In this document: positions 9,469 through 24,400 of the stretch, one piece after another
How positions within the stretch are numbered: position 1 is the first letter of the stretch
Layout: the number at the start of each line of letters is the position of its first letter
Assembly (NCBI GenBank): GCA_916613615.1
Contig: OU744735.1
Location: forward strand, 46,124,654 to 46,188,653
Source: Steromphala cineraria
Lineage: Eukaryota; Mollusca; Gastropoda; Trochida; Trochidae
DNA: 64,000 nucleotides
Direction of reading: 5' to 3'
Program-made: the position numbers and the translations under genes
Notes under the pieces: model-generated
Database searches by the model: none
The model's input: only the letters and a program-made list of their open reading frames with translations
Told to the model about the DNA's origin: nothing

Positions 9469-12400
9469 CTGGAATATATAAAGGAGATTGCGCTTAAAGA
9501 TCCATTATCAGAGTTCAATATATTTAAAAGTAATTTTAATGTTTTCCTTGTATTTTTTGCCAAATTTTGCGACCAACCTAGGGAAAATCCGACCAAATTC
9601 ACTAAATGGGAGATAATTCACTAAAATGACCGAATCGTTAACTGACATAAAGACAAATCAAGTGTGGCCATCTCACAACTTCCGGTTTCTAAATATACGC
9701 TTGAAACCCGTCTTTGCCGCGCATGACTAGTTTTTATTTTATTTTTCTCCAAACTATGTATTAGTTACTGCTAAAGTCATTACCCATGGAACGCAATTAC
9801 GGCAGTTGAGACACGGTGTAAATCCTACACGCATAATGATTACGTCACCGAAAGCGGGTTCGTTAAATGCTATGGCCTTTTTATAGGGGGTACTGTGCTT
9901 TGGGCGTCGAAATAAGTATGTTATTGTTGATAAATAAATGTAAATGTGATATCAAAATTTCGAGGAAAGATTTTTCTACTATGTGATGTCATTATATTCT
10001 AAATAGCTAAATTTCATCTCGAACCGCATGCAAGTATATATGATACTGAAGCTTTAATATTTGTTGTTAATGCAGGATTGTAAGTCAGGATATGATCGAT
10101 TGTCAATATCAATATTTAATCATTCATCATTGGATTATTATGATGCTTAAATCCAAACTCACTCACTCACGCGTATACACTGCATTTTGGAACGTATTTT
10201 ACTTGAATTAAGATGAAATCATTTGTCAACATTTCGTTGTCATAAGATACATTGGATTTTGATCATTTATGGTAATAAAGAATTGTATCGATACAGCGAA
10301 AGAGAGAGAGGGTTTGCTAAATGATTATTTGCGCGAAGTTGTTACCATTTTATGAGGTTAAAGTGATAACAAACATTCCAAAATGAGGATGTAAGATATA
10401 AAACTATCATAAATGAATATGATAACAAAATTGCTAAAAGAGCTACAAGTTTATTAGAAGTGAATGAAATAAGTGAATGTTGTAAGTATATGAAAGTATT
10501 TGTATCTAAGATTTCAAATATATAGATGATATATAAAGCACTCAGCATGAAACAGAGCTGTAGTGATAGAAAATATTGATAATGTAGAAAACATCGACTT
10601 GTATACTACATTTAGATGATATTAAATGTAGTTTTTCTAGTACGATGTTATTATTCATCGAGTGCCATAGGTAAAGTTAATATTTCACTTAAGAAATATG
10701 TGATAAGAATTTTCTTTTAAAGTAGAAAAGTGCGTCTTATTTAATTACATACTGAAAGGGGTTTTGGTACCTGACCAGTTAGGTCATAATATACCTCCAC
10801 TGATCACACTGGAAAAACATAATACTGTATATATAAAATAATTATAATTATATACATGTACCTTCATCTTCACGAATGATGGCTTGAAAATCTCCTCCTC
10901 ATTCAGATACGACTTGAATATGAGAATAAATAGTATTAGTACGGTTAGTGAGTAAATAAGAAAAGAAATGTGTATACGTTATTGCTATTAAAAGCGAACG
11001 ACAGGGTCATTAAAGGGGCAGTAGCACGTTTTATAATTATTTTATATTCAAATTTTTCACTGATTATTGTAAGTTAATGTTCAATGAATTATTTTGAAAG
11101 TGTCAACAATCTCATTACACAAGCCAATCATCCATAGTCAGAGGACAAAGTATGATGTTTACATAAAATCTATTGGCGGCCATTTTGTGTAAGAAAAAGA
11201 ATCGCTTGGTTAATTACATTATATATCTGAATTGTTACTGCTTCATTGGGTTTAAATACATTGTCTTTCACTTGGAACCATTAGTTTTCATTTTCCTGAC
11301 ATCACCTTATAATCGCCCTAAAAACGTGCTATTGCCCCTTTAAAGGGACAGTCATATCGGGGTCTTTAAGGTATAGTAGGAGGGATGGCTATGTTGAAAT
11401 CGAAGGTAACGTGAATTCACATGAAAAGAACAATTTGTCTTTTTTCATATAATTTAAGGATTAATTTATTCCGCTAAGAGTTTTCCGATTCCTATGGCAA
11501 ATGTTACTTAAAACGGGGGTAGGCCTACTGTAAGTTAGTGATAAAAAGATTCTTTCTAACCCTGGAAGCAAGATCAAGGTCAATTTCCGGCATGTCCAGT
11601 TACCTGTTCAATTTCTGTCCAGATAGACACCAATATGCGAGTATAGATTTTGCGAAACAGATGCAAATATATAAAAATTAACGGTTGCGAAATCACCTTA
11701 CGAACGCCCCTAAAGGCCAATCAAGCTTTAGTCTAAGTAAACCTACCTTCAATAATATTCGTTTCACTCCCGATATTGAGTCTAACAAGATGTAGTAGCG
11801 GGTCGCGTCAGCCGAACTTTCGAATTGACAAATCCGGGATCGTCTTACAAAGCCGCAATAGTATGCATTCGAACAGATAACGTTAGAGGGTCAAAGGTCG
11901 GCGAAAGGTAAGCTGACGCGACCTGCTGCTACATCTTGCTAGACTCAATATCGGGAGTGAAGCGAGTATTTTTTAGGCTAGGTTTACTTAGATTGATTCA
12001 GCTTTTGAAGTTGGATATATGATCAAGTGTTCTGCATGTGAACATTTGGAAAAATCAATGAATGAAGAAACTGACGCTTGTCTCTTCTACAAGTAAATCA
12101 GGTATGTTGATATTTATTTTCGACGCTATTTATTGCTGAGTTGTTACTATATTTTCCATGGATAAGTAATGAAGACATGCAAGAAAATGGACCTTGTCTT
12201 TACATAAGAGATCAGATGGTTGAAATTTTACCACCATATACTAAAGATTGGGCTGTTAGTAAATATAACTAGAAAATATTTTATTGTAACATAGGTTTAC
12301 ATCGTACCTTAGTTGCACGCGGTACTTCAATATATATCTTGTCAAACCATTTCTTTCGAACACAAAGTCGCACAATCCTGTAAAAATAAATTTGAAGAAT

Positions 12401-15400
12401 ATATATAATCTTAAAGATAAAGAAACAATCGTAAAAATAGTCTTCAAGAGAAAGGTACAATAATTCCGTTCAGTTTTGAATATCAATCAATATCAGTATA
12501 TATCATTCCCCTCTGCAAAACAAAACATTTTATTTGATATCATATTTATGACAGTGCTTATCTAGTTTCATTATGTGTGTTACAACCATTCATATTTTTT
12601 CATATATTTATTTTCATATTTTCTTTTCTCAATCTAAATCTAAAGTTAAAGCAATACAAAAGATACTTACAATAACAACAAGACGAAGCCAAACACCACC
12701 AGGCTGACAGACATCCCCGCAACAACCTCAGTGGAGAGACCTATTGAATAAACAGATCACCGGATTGGACAAACATATATAAACATGCGATATTGCAATA
12801 TTCATTTTAACAATGTATTAATCATAAATGTACTTTATAGATATGAATAATTCCTAGATAATTTGTAAATCACATGTTTTAAATCTTGAAAAAAAAACAC
12901 AATTCTAAACATACCTTCTTTTCCTATTAATTTAACTATTTAGTTATTATAGAAGTACATTAAAATCATAAACAAGCGTTGGTCTTGATGTGTCGGAACT
13001 CAAACCGTCCAATGTTTTTTTAATTATTGCGTTTTATTCAACCATTTATCATTAAAATAGAAAATTGAACAATTCATTCATTCCAATAACAAACATTCTT
13101 AGGTTACCCAAGGTTTTTTTTCATAAAGAATTATTCATGCATTGCGACAGAAGGAACAAGTTAAATAGATCATGAATTTGTGTATAAAACCAAGTATCGG
13201 TCTTTATAACCAGTCTGACTACCATATACTCATAAATGCACAACCCGGATGTCAGGACCGGTTGGTTCCAGCTTCTTGCATAACGACAATTCAAAGCTGC
13301 AACATTACATGATATCTAAGAAATTTTTATGATAGGTATCAGGGTATTGTAGGGTTAAGGTTACACTATTAGGGCTATCACTAGGGTTAACTACCACGAA
13401 TAACTACTCGTCAGCAATAGGGAATCGGAAGTAAGCAGAGGGTTAGTTATTCGAATAACGGATAACCAATCACTAACCAGCTGCTGACGTCAGGTTCCCG
13501 TCACCAATACGAGGCAATAGACGTCTGGGTACTGTAGAACTATATATGCAAATGTGCTTGAATATAGCTGAATGTACATGAAACTTTGAAAGTTCTTTTC
13601 TTACTGTGATCTGCTCCATGCAAAATAATTGGGCGAATAAGCCACTTCTCTGTCTTATCCCTGCCCACGGCTCGTATGCACAAAGACGTTTTAGGTCCAG
13701 CTTTCAATGTTTCCACTATTTCACCATGATTGGCCTGTACTTTTATTGGAGCTGAAAATTAAGAAAAACTGTTTTTGCAAATGGAGAATTACTCTTTTTG
13801 TGATCGTCAGAAAAATTGAAGAAAACATACAAATTTATTATGCATCTTTATGAGAAAGATATGTAATATATATTTGTTTATTCTTATCAGGATCTTCAAA
13901 TTGTTTATATTTGACTACTTCATAATCCATATTATGATTTAGTTGTAATATCAATTGCCATTCCGATCAGCCTTTTGTTGCTTTGAACTCTACGCTGTGA
14001 TGATACAAGAAACATTGGCGACATCAACAATTCCCCCCTTGCAGTGTGTAAGTTGGGCTTTTCAGAATCATAATTGTAGTTCATGTCTTGACGCGTTCTG
14101 TCAACTTTCCGTGCCAACTCCCCAGCTTACTGCGTCTGAAGATGATAATCCAAAAATATAAACGTTTTCGTTCTCAAAATTACATACCCTTAATCTCACT
14201 GCATTTGAGATGGTCATCTGTTTCTGAATCAAGAACGCCAAGCTCGTAATATGTAGGGCGACCAAACTGAGTGACGAGCCAGCAGTTATGTTGCCATGTC
14301 ACGGTAACAGAGGAAGCGGTAACATTGCTTAGAATCACATCTCCAAGACGAGGCTCTGTAAACAGGAAGAAAACACATTAAGGGGTCAACGCCCAAACTG
14401 AATAAATGTTCTGCGGATATCCGAAAGTGTGCGCAGGTGTTTTAATCATGTGAAAATGAGTTGATGACGTTTTCTTAATGGATGGACATATTCCTAATTA
14501 TTTGAAGGTGACATGTTGACAGTGATGGCAAAACTCCCCACTGCCAATGTCACTTATCTGACAACAACATGATATAATGTTATTCATTAAGAGGTCATAC
14601 GAAGAAAGAAATATGAATTGGGGAACAAGATCTAAAGGTTTACAACTTCCATAATGCAAGGTTGTGACGTTTCGGTTAAGATGCTAGCCTAACGTACGCC
14701 ATCATCGCTTGCTAATATATGATATAATGTATATGTGGATATGGAGAACAATATTTTTTTAACAATGTTGCATTAAGTTTCCTTAGAGTGTATATTTTAT
14801 ACAAGAAGAGACTTTTTTTTAAATCGTTATCTGAAGTTCTTTATATTCGCTCACCTCTATGTCTCCTGTACCTGCAGGTGTTCCAGATAATTCCGCTAGT
14901 TGATCCATAGGTTTCCATGGAAACACCAACATTCCACGTGCAAGTATCACATCGCTCCTTAATTGAGCCTTCGTCAACTTGTAGCGTATGTTCTGATGAA
15001 TTCTGCGAGGATGGTTCCATTTGAATACTCGTCTATATAAAACAATTAACATCTTTGTTGATAAGAAGTAATGACAATATGAACGAATCTTTTCTTTGTG
15101 AGGTAAATTGATGAAATCTAAAAACTTCATTGATTGAAAAAAACATTCTATCAAAACGATCCGGAGAAAAACATTCAAACTAAATTTGGACGCTACAATA
15201 CCCCAAAATATTCGGCAAAAGCAAAAAGTAAAATCCTATGTAAAAGTAATAGAAGATAAGTGAGGTTGGCACATAGTCCTAAAACCAAGAAGGAATATTG
15301 TAGAGTAGGTTGAGAGAGTTTATTTCAGTAAAAGGGCCACAGGCCCATTATACAGCAGATTGTTCACATATTGAAAATACATGAGCACCATGATACATAT

Positions 15401-18400
15401 TATATACGTCACTATAAATTAGTAGTGGTTACACAGTTTAGAAATCTATTTCTTTGTTTGAATGCCAAAAAAAATATTTTGCGAGGGAATTTAAATAATT
15501 GGGCTAGTTTTAATTCTTATGGATATAAATGGTAATAGTTAGGAAGAATATAACATCTCAGTTTGTGGTAAAAAGGGTATTCTAAACAGAAGTAATACCC
15601 ATTTTCGATATGAGGTACGCTAGAACAATTCTGGGAAAGACGTGCAGATTTTCCTTGAATTTGTTGAAGATTCTTAATACATTTCAAGACAAAGAGTGAA
15701 AATTGTGCTGCCTTTCAAGCATATCCTCACACTGTGTGGCGAGTAGTTATCAATCAATGTTAGAAAGTCAATTCACAACTGTTTACACACTATATAGTCT
15801 TTGACTTACATAGCAAATTACTTGACCACTACTCTTGGGCCGTCCATAGCACCAATAGATCCTGACTATAGAGGAGAGGTCAGTCTCTGCTGACCAGTAC
15901 ACCGTGTACACGCCTTGACCACCGAGTTCGCTGTCCACCCAGGCGGGTCGATTTGTAACTGTAGGGTATAAAGGTTCTTGTTATCAAATAGGATTTGGCT
16001 GAAACTGAAGTTACATTATTCAATATATATTGAGATTAAAAAATCTAAAATAGGTTTAATCAACCTTAATGAAAACCCCAATTGTTGAAATATTGTAGAA
16101 ATCAAACTGAAGTAATATATTCTTTTTTTTAATTGTCCTGGAGAGATATCAAAATGCTTAACATTTTGTACAAGGTATAGATGAATCATTAAATCAAGCG
16201 ACGTTGACTCGCATGTATCTATAGGTTTACGACCTGGATGACAGAAGAGATAACTCGACATATATAATATCTTCTTCGAGCAACTTCAACAACGTCATTT
16301 CATTGGCTGAAGCTGAAGGCATGCTAAACCAGCGATGGACACTCCGATGAACACCAGGACCCGGGCTTTCAAAACCATCTTATATGAATTATATCTTATT
16401 ATTGGAAAAGAAATGCTTATCAAAATGTTATACCCCTCGTTGAGTTGATACCGTTGTTTTAGTCTGACAAGAAGCTCGGGGGAAATAAGGCCATCCCTGA
16501 CTAACTGAATTACTGTTGTTTCCAAAACTTAGACGTCCCATTTCCATAAGCAAAAGTTTTGAACTACGTCTCTAACACTAAATTACATAACGGTAGTAAA
16601 AAAAGGACAGTACACATTTTGTTTGCCATGGGTCAGACAAATTCATATTTCGAAAATAAGAAAGATCAAATCATGGAAATTCTTAAAATATTTGAAATTA
16701 ATGAATTCGTTTGTAATTTGGCACTGCACCCCTCCTAATAGAGTAAAAGACCTGTGAAAAATTTGAAAAGAATCTGATGAACAATTTGTCTGCAATCTTT
16801 AAGACGATCGGTCCTCGGACGGAACCATTTGTATAGATGTATACTCTAGAGCATGTCGGGAGTATGATAAAGTATGACCGGACGAGTTTCTTTTTGAAGA
16901 ATATCATACTTTTATAATTGTATTGTTGGATAATTGAATAAATTAAATTTCTTCTTCTTCTTCTTCGTTTTTTTCTGTTCTTCAGTATACAATCTTATTG
17001 AAAAAAGCATACCTACCACTTTGTTCATCTGAGACATTAACCATTGCAGTCTGAACGATATCTGAATATCCTGTACTCGTTTTCGCTTGAATATGTATTG
17101 AGAAGTTGGCATCCTTCATCAAACCAGGGGAGATAACCGCTGTAAGACTAGTAGGTGCGATCGCTTGCGTGAAGATAGGTAAGAGACTTGTATCGTTATA
17201 TACAGAAGCTCTGAGCTGGGTTATGGTACCGTGTCTGAACTGAGATGGTATCTCCTGAAACCGAAATTTTTTTAATTGTTGATAAAAATACCAATCACAC
17301 AAAAGCACATATTCTTTGTTTTTTTTTGGGGGAGACATTTGTAGACAATAGTATTTTTTAAAATTGTAATAAACTCATTTCCATATTAAAATAGTTGCGA
17401 ATTATACTTTGAGCAACTTGATACCATCTTTAACAATGTTTTGTCTCCCAAAAGTCTTAAACTGTATGGTTATATTTAGCTTAATAAACATTTTGAACAT
17501 TTTGAATCAATACAAGTCTAGCTTTATATAATTTAACCGAAACAAATTCATAACTCCCTGTATAGATCGTGTTATATTACCCCACTTCAAGTCTCGCTGC
17601 TATGGTTTCCTTGTTCAAACTGTAGGTGTATTGACCGATACGCCTCTTCTCTCCTAATACACCTACTCTTTATTGCACGCCCACAATAATGCCCGAAAAT
17701 TGTGGAGTGGATTTGTGATATTAATCAACAAGCCCCGGACTACTACTCGGAGACCCACGATTCAAACAGGATGTGTATAGAGAGATACCCCTCGAGAAGT
17801 GTGGGTCATATATATAACTTACCTGCCAATAAATGATTATCTCCCTTGTAGTGTTGGAAATGTCTCGTGCACTAAAAGCGCCAGTCGGTACAATGGGCGG
17901 TTTAGGCGCTGTAAGAAAATTGTTTCACAAACAGCATTTACTCCTTGTATTCGTTGTACTGTAATTCCGTTGTACGTCCCATATTTTGTCATTTCCTTAC
18001 AGTTTTAAATGATAAGAGTTATTACTGCTAAAACTATTTCACTTTCGATGTGCTTTCCGAAACAAATCTGTAATAGCATACATATATACACTATCTTTAA
18101 TAGCATACATATATAACCATCTGCAACAATATTTCCATTATCAAGAAATATCAAATATCATTTCTAAATCTTTCTATTTATTATCTTCTGCACATCCTTC
18201 TGCCTTCTATTTCGTGCCCATTCAGCTTAAGTGAATGATGCACGATCATTTTACTACTCCACTTGTGCTTTTCTAAATGTTACGTTTTGCACCCTTAAAC
18301 GTTACTTTAGTCATTTCGCCTGGTTGTCTGTGTAACGGGAAGGTAACTTCTAAGCTAGACCAAACAACAAAAGTACAAGTTAGAGATAAACACGCGAAGT

Positions 18401-21400
18401 TGTTTACGTAAAAAAGGACAGCATCCGTTTTGCAAAGATTGCCCGCTATGGGTTTCAGAGGACCACGATATATGGTCCCTTGAAGGAGTGGTCACAAAAA
18501 TATGATCTAGGTCATCTGTCATTCTCTCCCAACAGTGGTAGATCAAGTTATGAATAGACTAGTTAACCTAGCCTCTGTTCCAATTAGCCGAGTTTGAGGG
18601 TTACAAATGTAGAAGCTTGATTGGAGGCAATCAAAGTTAGTGGTTCAATCAGCGACGCTGTCATTTTGACTACTGAATCACGGCAAAGACATTGAGATAT
18701 GAATCACCTTTTCCATGCGAGAATTGTCGTCATTAGCTAAAAATTTAAATGGATTGTGGTGCAATGTCTTTTCCGCTAGGAAAACTGCCAGGACTACTTC
18801 GAACAGAGATTGAATCAACATTTTATAACTTGATCTACCTCTGTGTAGGAATAATGAACTGATAATGATGCATAGTAGAACTGATTATGGTTTCTCTTAC
18901 TGTCTTCTGGCAGCTGCACAGTAACCATCTGGTTGTCACTCGGATATCCACCAAGAGTTGTCTCGCAGTGAACGGTGACCTTGACCTCAGTGTTTGGTGA
19001 GAGGTCACATAATATTGTATGTTCTTGGTTAGTCACATTCTAAACAGAATGCAAAACATTAATATACTTGAAATGAACAAGAGAGTGTTGTGACTTCTGA
19101 AACATATGCTCTATTCTCTTATATATAGAGGATACTAAACGACCTTCCATTTAATACTTTTTTTATTAAACAAGTTAATGATTTTGTATAAAACGAGCGA
19201 AAGCGAGTTTGATACCAAATCATTCACGACTTTAATAAAAATAGTATTAAATAATGGAAGGGAGTTTAGTATTCTGTTTATTACTTGCCCTAAAAATCAA
19301 ACATAATTGCCGATAAGTTGCCGAAACTAACATTTTCGCTACTCAGCAACCATTGTGACGGCGCGCTTACACTGTGACGTCACAACAACACACTTCTATG
19401 ACGTCATCCTTGCATTGTGTTATAACACTAGTTTAATATTGTCGTTTAAATATTACACTGCGGTATCTTACACGGGCGAGTAATAACTAAAATTATCCAA
19501 ACTACTATCAAACATCAAAAGGTTTCTCATATTTTATCATATATTTTCACATACTTAAATGCATATCTACATGATACTCAATTTGGTGATGATCAATCAG
19601 ATGACTTAAGAAAGGACTACCATACCAAAACTACATAGTCCATATGGTAACCATGCAAACAGAAAAAAAATACAAATTTGCTCAAACACCAAAAGGCATA
19701 TCTATTAGGCAGCCCAATCCGTCGAATTTTCAAAACTGAACTGTACCTATCCGTCGAATATCGCTTGAGTGATTTTGTACCGATCGGTCGAATCTTGGCG
19801 AGCAAGAGACCCTGGGAGAATCTAAATTAATTAGTGAAGGGGTGTACGCGTTGTTTACAAGCATTACGATTGATCTCTTCAGACTCTTGTAATTAAGTAA
19901 GTTGCTTACATGATAAGGTCTTATTTCTTAGACGGATAACGGACATATTACCGAGTTAAGGGTTCATACTGCAAAACTCCATTCCGTTTACTTAAATTAA
20001 ATATTTTGGTGAAGGGTATCAGTTGAATGTTTTATTGGTCCTTTGTGTCTCTTATTCATATATATATGTATGACATATGCATCACTTCCAAATCATTTGA
20101 GTTATCCTTTGGCATTACTTCCATATTTTTACCACTTTCGAACTACCATAAACATTTATGTAGTCCATGACCTGTTAAATATTATGCCCATATCATTTGT
20201 ATCATATTGAGGCATGGTCTGTCGAATTGATTTTCTATTCTAAAACTTGAAATTCGACGAATAGGTATGCGACCAGATCTACGTCATACGAAGAGGTAGC
20301 ATATGCATTTTGGTAATAAAGGTCATGTTTTTTGGAGTAATGCTATGTAAACGTTTGGAACTCCGACGGAGATATAATGGGGACAATAGGTCTCCCCACC
20401 TTTCGGGGAAGACATAACTATATTGAACGCTATAATTGGTAATAATGATAATGATAACCCTCCCTTAAAACGAAGACTTTAAAATGTCTGAAACTTAGTT
20501 GTGTTGATACACGGCTAAACGATTGCTTTCTTGTGACTTCAAAAACACTGCGATAATTGCCTATTCAATGTCATTTGATAACAACATCAAAATTAATATC
20601 ATAAAAGATCGTTTTAAGTCGGTGCAAACTATTTTAACTGATCAACATTGTTTTACCTTTCTTATATCCTGTAAGGCTGGTTCCACCGATATGTGATACC
20701 GCAGAGGAAATGGCAAAGTTGGAAAGCTTGAATAGGACCACGTGACTTTCATGCACGTGCTGTTCAAAATTTCGGCACCAAGGTCATTTACTGGGTCGGG
20801 TTTAACTGAAATAGAAAGTTCAAAACAAGAGATGTTAACTGGGTTAAGTATCTAAAGCAGGCAAAAAATTAAATTTGAGAGATAGATTTTTGAAAGTTTA
20901 CATAGCTAATATTAATATCATTCGTACGTGTGAATACGGCTTCGACCTAGAGTATGACTTTCATGATAAATAGATAATTGTTTTTAAGTGAATTCTTTAA
21001 TGAATATGTTAGATTTTTTGAATCGTTTGAAGCAAGATAATTTACAATGAGAATGAAGAAGGGTTATTCGTCAATACGATAAGACGCTTTGACGATTAAA
21101 AGGAAAATGTTAGAGTATTTTTCAAAAGAACAACAATAAGAAAGTATCGTATTTAAGCTGATCCTTGTCATCCTGACATACCGTCAATGTGTTTACAACG
21201 TTACAAACGTTTCACGATACATTGTTAAAGTCATAAGTTAGTTGAAATATAGTACGCAGAATGACAAACATCGTTGGAGAAAGAAATAAATTCTCCCTTG
21301 TCTCCTTGCAACAAGTCGATTAAATTCCACACATGATATTCATGATTTTTTACAAAGAATAAATAGTTAGCTTGTGTAAGGTCAACAATGATCCTGTGGA

Positions 21401-24400
21401 AGGCATTCCTCAGAGATTGACCGTGTTAAGATTTCGCAAAGTCAAATAATTTTTTTCCTTGAATTGAAAATATGAAAAAATAAATGAACTCGGAACATCG
21501 GATACTTATGATACAGACCCGTTTTAATATTTTTCATATTTGCACTATAATCGAGGATCAAAAGGGGGATGGTTTTAAAAAAAAATGAGTTGCTATGTAA
21601 GGGGATATCATTTTCAATAACTCAAAATCACTCAAGTAGAACGTTTAGGAGAAAAGGTTTTTCAAAATGCATTGATATAGAGTTAAGTGTTTCGCAATAT
21701 ACACGGTGTCGAGGTAATACAATATGGCATTGTGGTTTGGTTGACACTAGACATTGCGTACACTCATGACTGCTTGGACAAATACTTAATTAACTAAAGA
21801 TATAAGTGACTGTGATTGATGTTGAATGTTAACCTCGGGTTCGAAGAGATTAGAGGGAGAGGGAAACATCCTCACAAGCAGAGGAAGACGCAGAGTAGGG
21901 CGAAGGGGGCAGGATTGTGGTTAAAGAGGGTTACGGTTATAGTTACCTTTGCTAGTGGTTTGAAGGACTAAGGGCTTGGACAAGTTCGGATGTCAGGCTT
22001 TGGACAAGGGGTTTGGGTGGCGGGTTTTAATGTCAGGGTTTGGAGAAGGGTTGGTGGTGGCGGGTTTTTATGTCAGGGTTTGGACAAGGGTTGGTGGAGG
22101 TGGCGGGTTGGGATGTCAGGGTTTGGACAAGGGTTTGGGGTGCCGGGTTTGGCTATCATGGTTTGGATAAGGGGTGGAGGTGGCGGAAGTCAGGGTTTGG
22201 ACAATGGGTGGTGGTGCCGGGTTTGGATCGATGTCAGGGTTTGGACAATTGGTGGGGGTGGCGGGTAAGGATTCAGGTTTTGGACAAGGGGTGGGAGTGG
22301 CAGGTTGGGATGTCAGGTTTTGGACAATTGGTGGGGGTGGCGGGTTGGGATGTCAGGGTTTGAACAAAGGTGTGGGGGTCGCGGGTGGTGATGTCAAGGA
22401 TTGGACAAGGGATGGAGGTGACTGGTTGGTATGTCATGGTTCGGACGAGGGGTGGAGGTGGCGGGTTTGGATGTCAGGGTTTGGACAAGGGGTGGGGATG
22501 GCAGGTTGGGATGTCAGGGTTTGGACAATTGGTGGGGATGGCAGGTTGGGATGTCAGGGTTTGGTCAAGGGGTGGGGGTGGCAGGTTGGGATTTCAGGGT
22601 TTGGACAATTGGTGGGGATGGCAGGTTGGGATGTCAGGGTTTGGACAATTGGTTGGGGTGGCGGGTTGGGATGTCAGGGTTTGGACAAGGGGTTGGGGTG
22701 GCAGGTTGGGATGTCAGGGTTTTGACAAGGAATGGGGGTGGCGGATGGGGATATCAGGGTTTGGACGAGGGGTGGGGGTGGCAGGTTGGGATGTCAGGGT
22801 TTGGACAATTGGTGGGGATGGCAGGTTGGGATGTCAGGGTTTGGACAAGGGGTGGGGGTGGCGGGTTGGGATGTCAGGGTTTGGACAATTGGTGGGGATG
22901 GCAGGTTGGGATATCAGGGTTTGGACAATTGATGGGGATGGCAGGTTGGGATGTCAGAGTTTGGACTATTGGTTGGGGTGGCGGGTTGGGATGTCAGGGT
23001 TTGGACAAGGGGTGGGGGTGGCAGGTTGAGATGTCAGGGTTTTGACAAGGGATGGGGGTGGCGGTGGCGGGTTGGTTTGTCAAGGTTTGGGCAAGGGGTG
23101 GGGGTAGCAGGTTGGTGTGTCAGGGTTTGGACAAGGGGTAGAGGTGGCGGGTTGGGATGTCAGGGTTTGGGCAAGGGGTCGGGGTGGCAGGTTGGTATGT
23201 CAGGGTTTGGGCAAGGGGTCGGGGTGGCGGGTTGGGATGTCAGGGTTTGGACAAGGGGTGATGGCTAGTTTGGATGTCATTGGTTGGAAAAGGGCTGGAG
23301 GTGTCGGTTTGAATGTCAGAGTTGCGACAAGGGGTTGTATTGGCGGGTTGGGATGTCAGGGTTTTGACAAGGGGTGGGGGTGGCGGGTTGGTTTGTCAAG
23401 GTTCGGACAATAGTTGGGGGTGGCAGGTTGGGATGTCAGGGTTTGGACAAGGGGTGGGAGTGGCAGGTTGGTATGTCAGGATTTGGACAAGGGGTGGAGG
23501 TGGCGGGTTGGGATGTCAGGGTTTGGACAAGGGGTGATGGCTAGTTTGGATGTCATGGGTTGGAAAAGGGCTGGAGGTGTCGGTTTGGATGTCAGAGTTG
23601 CGACAAGGGGTTGTATTGGCGGGTTGGGATGTCAGGGGTTGGACAAGGGGTGATGGTGGCGGGTTGGGATTGATACCAGGGTTTGGGGTTAAGGATTTGG
23701 ATGAGACTGTTGAGGGGTTAAAGTACATGCTGAAGGTTGAGGACGCAGACAATGTTGATGTTAAGGGACAGGCTGGTGGGAGGGAGGAGTCTCTGGCAAG
23801 TAGAGAATCAGGAGCCCTGGAGTTACATTGAGCAAGTGGGCAACATGAACATTGGCGATGGGGAGTTTCGGTGGCACGGATGTGTAGTGAAGGGATCTCC
23901 TAGCAATTTAGACACCAAGAATGATGGTATGAAATGAGTAGAAAATTGATGAGGTATGGGATAGGTAAAAGACGGAGGCGTGAATAAAGGATGAACAAAG
24001 TAGACATAACTTGTAATCAAGTTACAGGCGAAGAACGCGGAATTGGGTCAGGGTCAGTGGATGAAAGGTCCGGTAATGTGAGTAGAAGGAATGTTAACAC
24101 GTAATAAAACTTGACTTGAATGAAAATCTTCAAAAGAATGTAAATAAGTTTTTTTAGTTATTATTTGTAAGAAACCAAACACGTTAATAGGTATAAGTAA
24201 CGAACAAACAACGAAGTATTTGAATAGATATTTTTCCAATGCTTTACGGTTTGTAACGATATTATATAACATATCGAAAGAAAATAAATTTAACGAAAAT
24301 AAAAAACGCAAATGGGAAGATAGGTGTTTTTTTTACAGTAATCTTTAGTTGTTTCATTTTGGATGGGCGCGTCAAAAGAAAGATAAACAAGGTGATTTTT

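Noticed and set aside
9262..9624. Plus-strand 120-residue frame opposite the receptor tail
   Set aside because: Overlaps the well-supported terminal exon on the other strand and shows no family features.
21976..23653. Several plus-strand open frames of 60-220 residues, Gly/Trp-rich
   Set aside because: They are three frames of one 40-bp stop-poor minisatellite; the periodic peptides repeat every 40 residues and have no independent coding signal.
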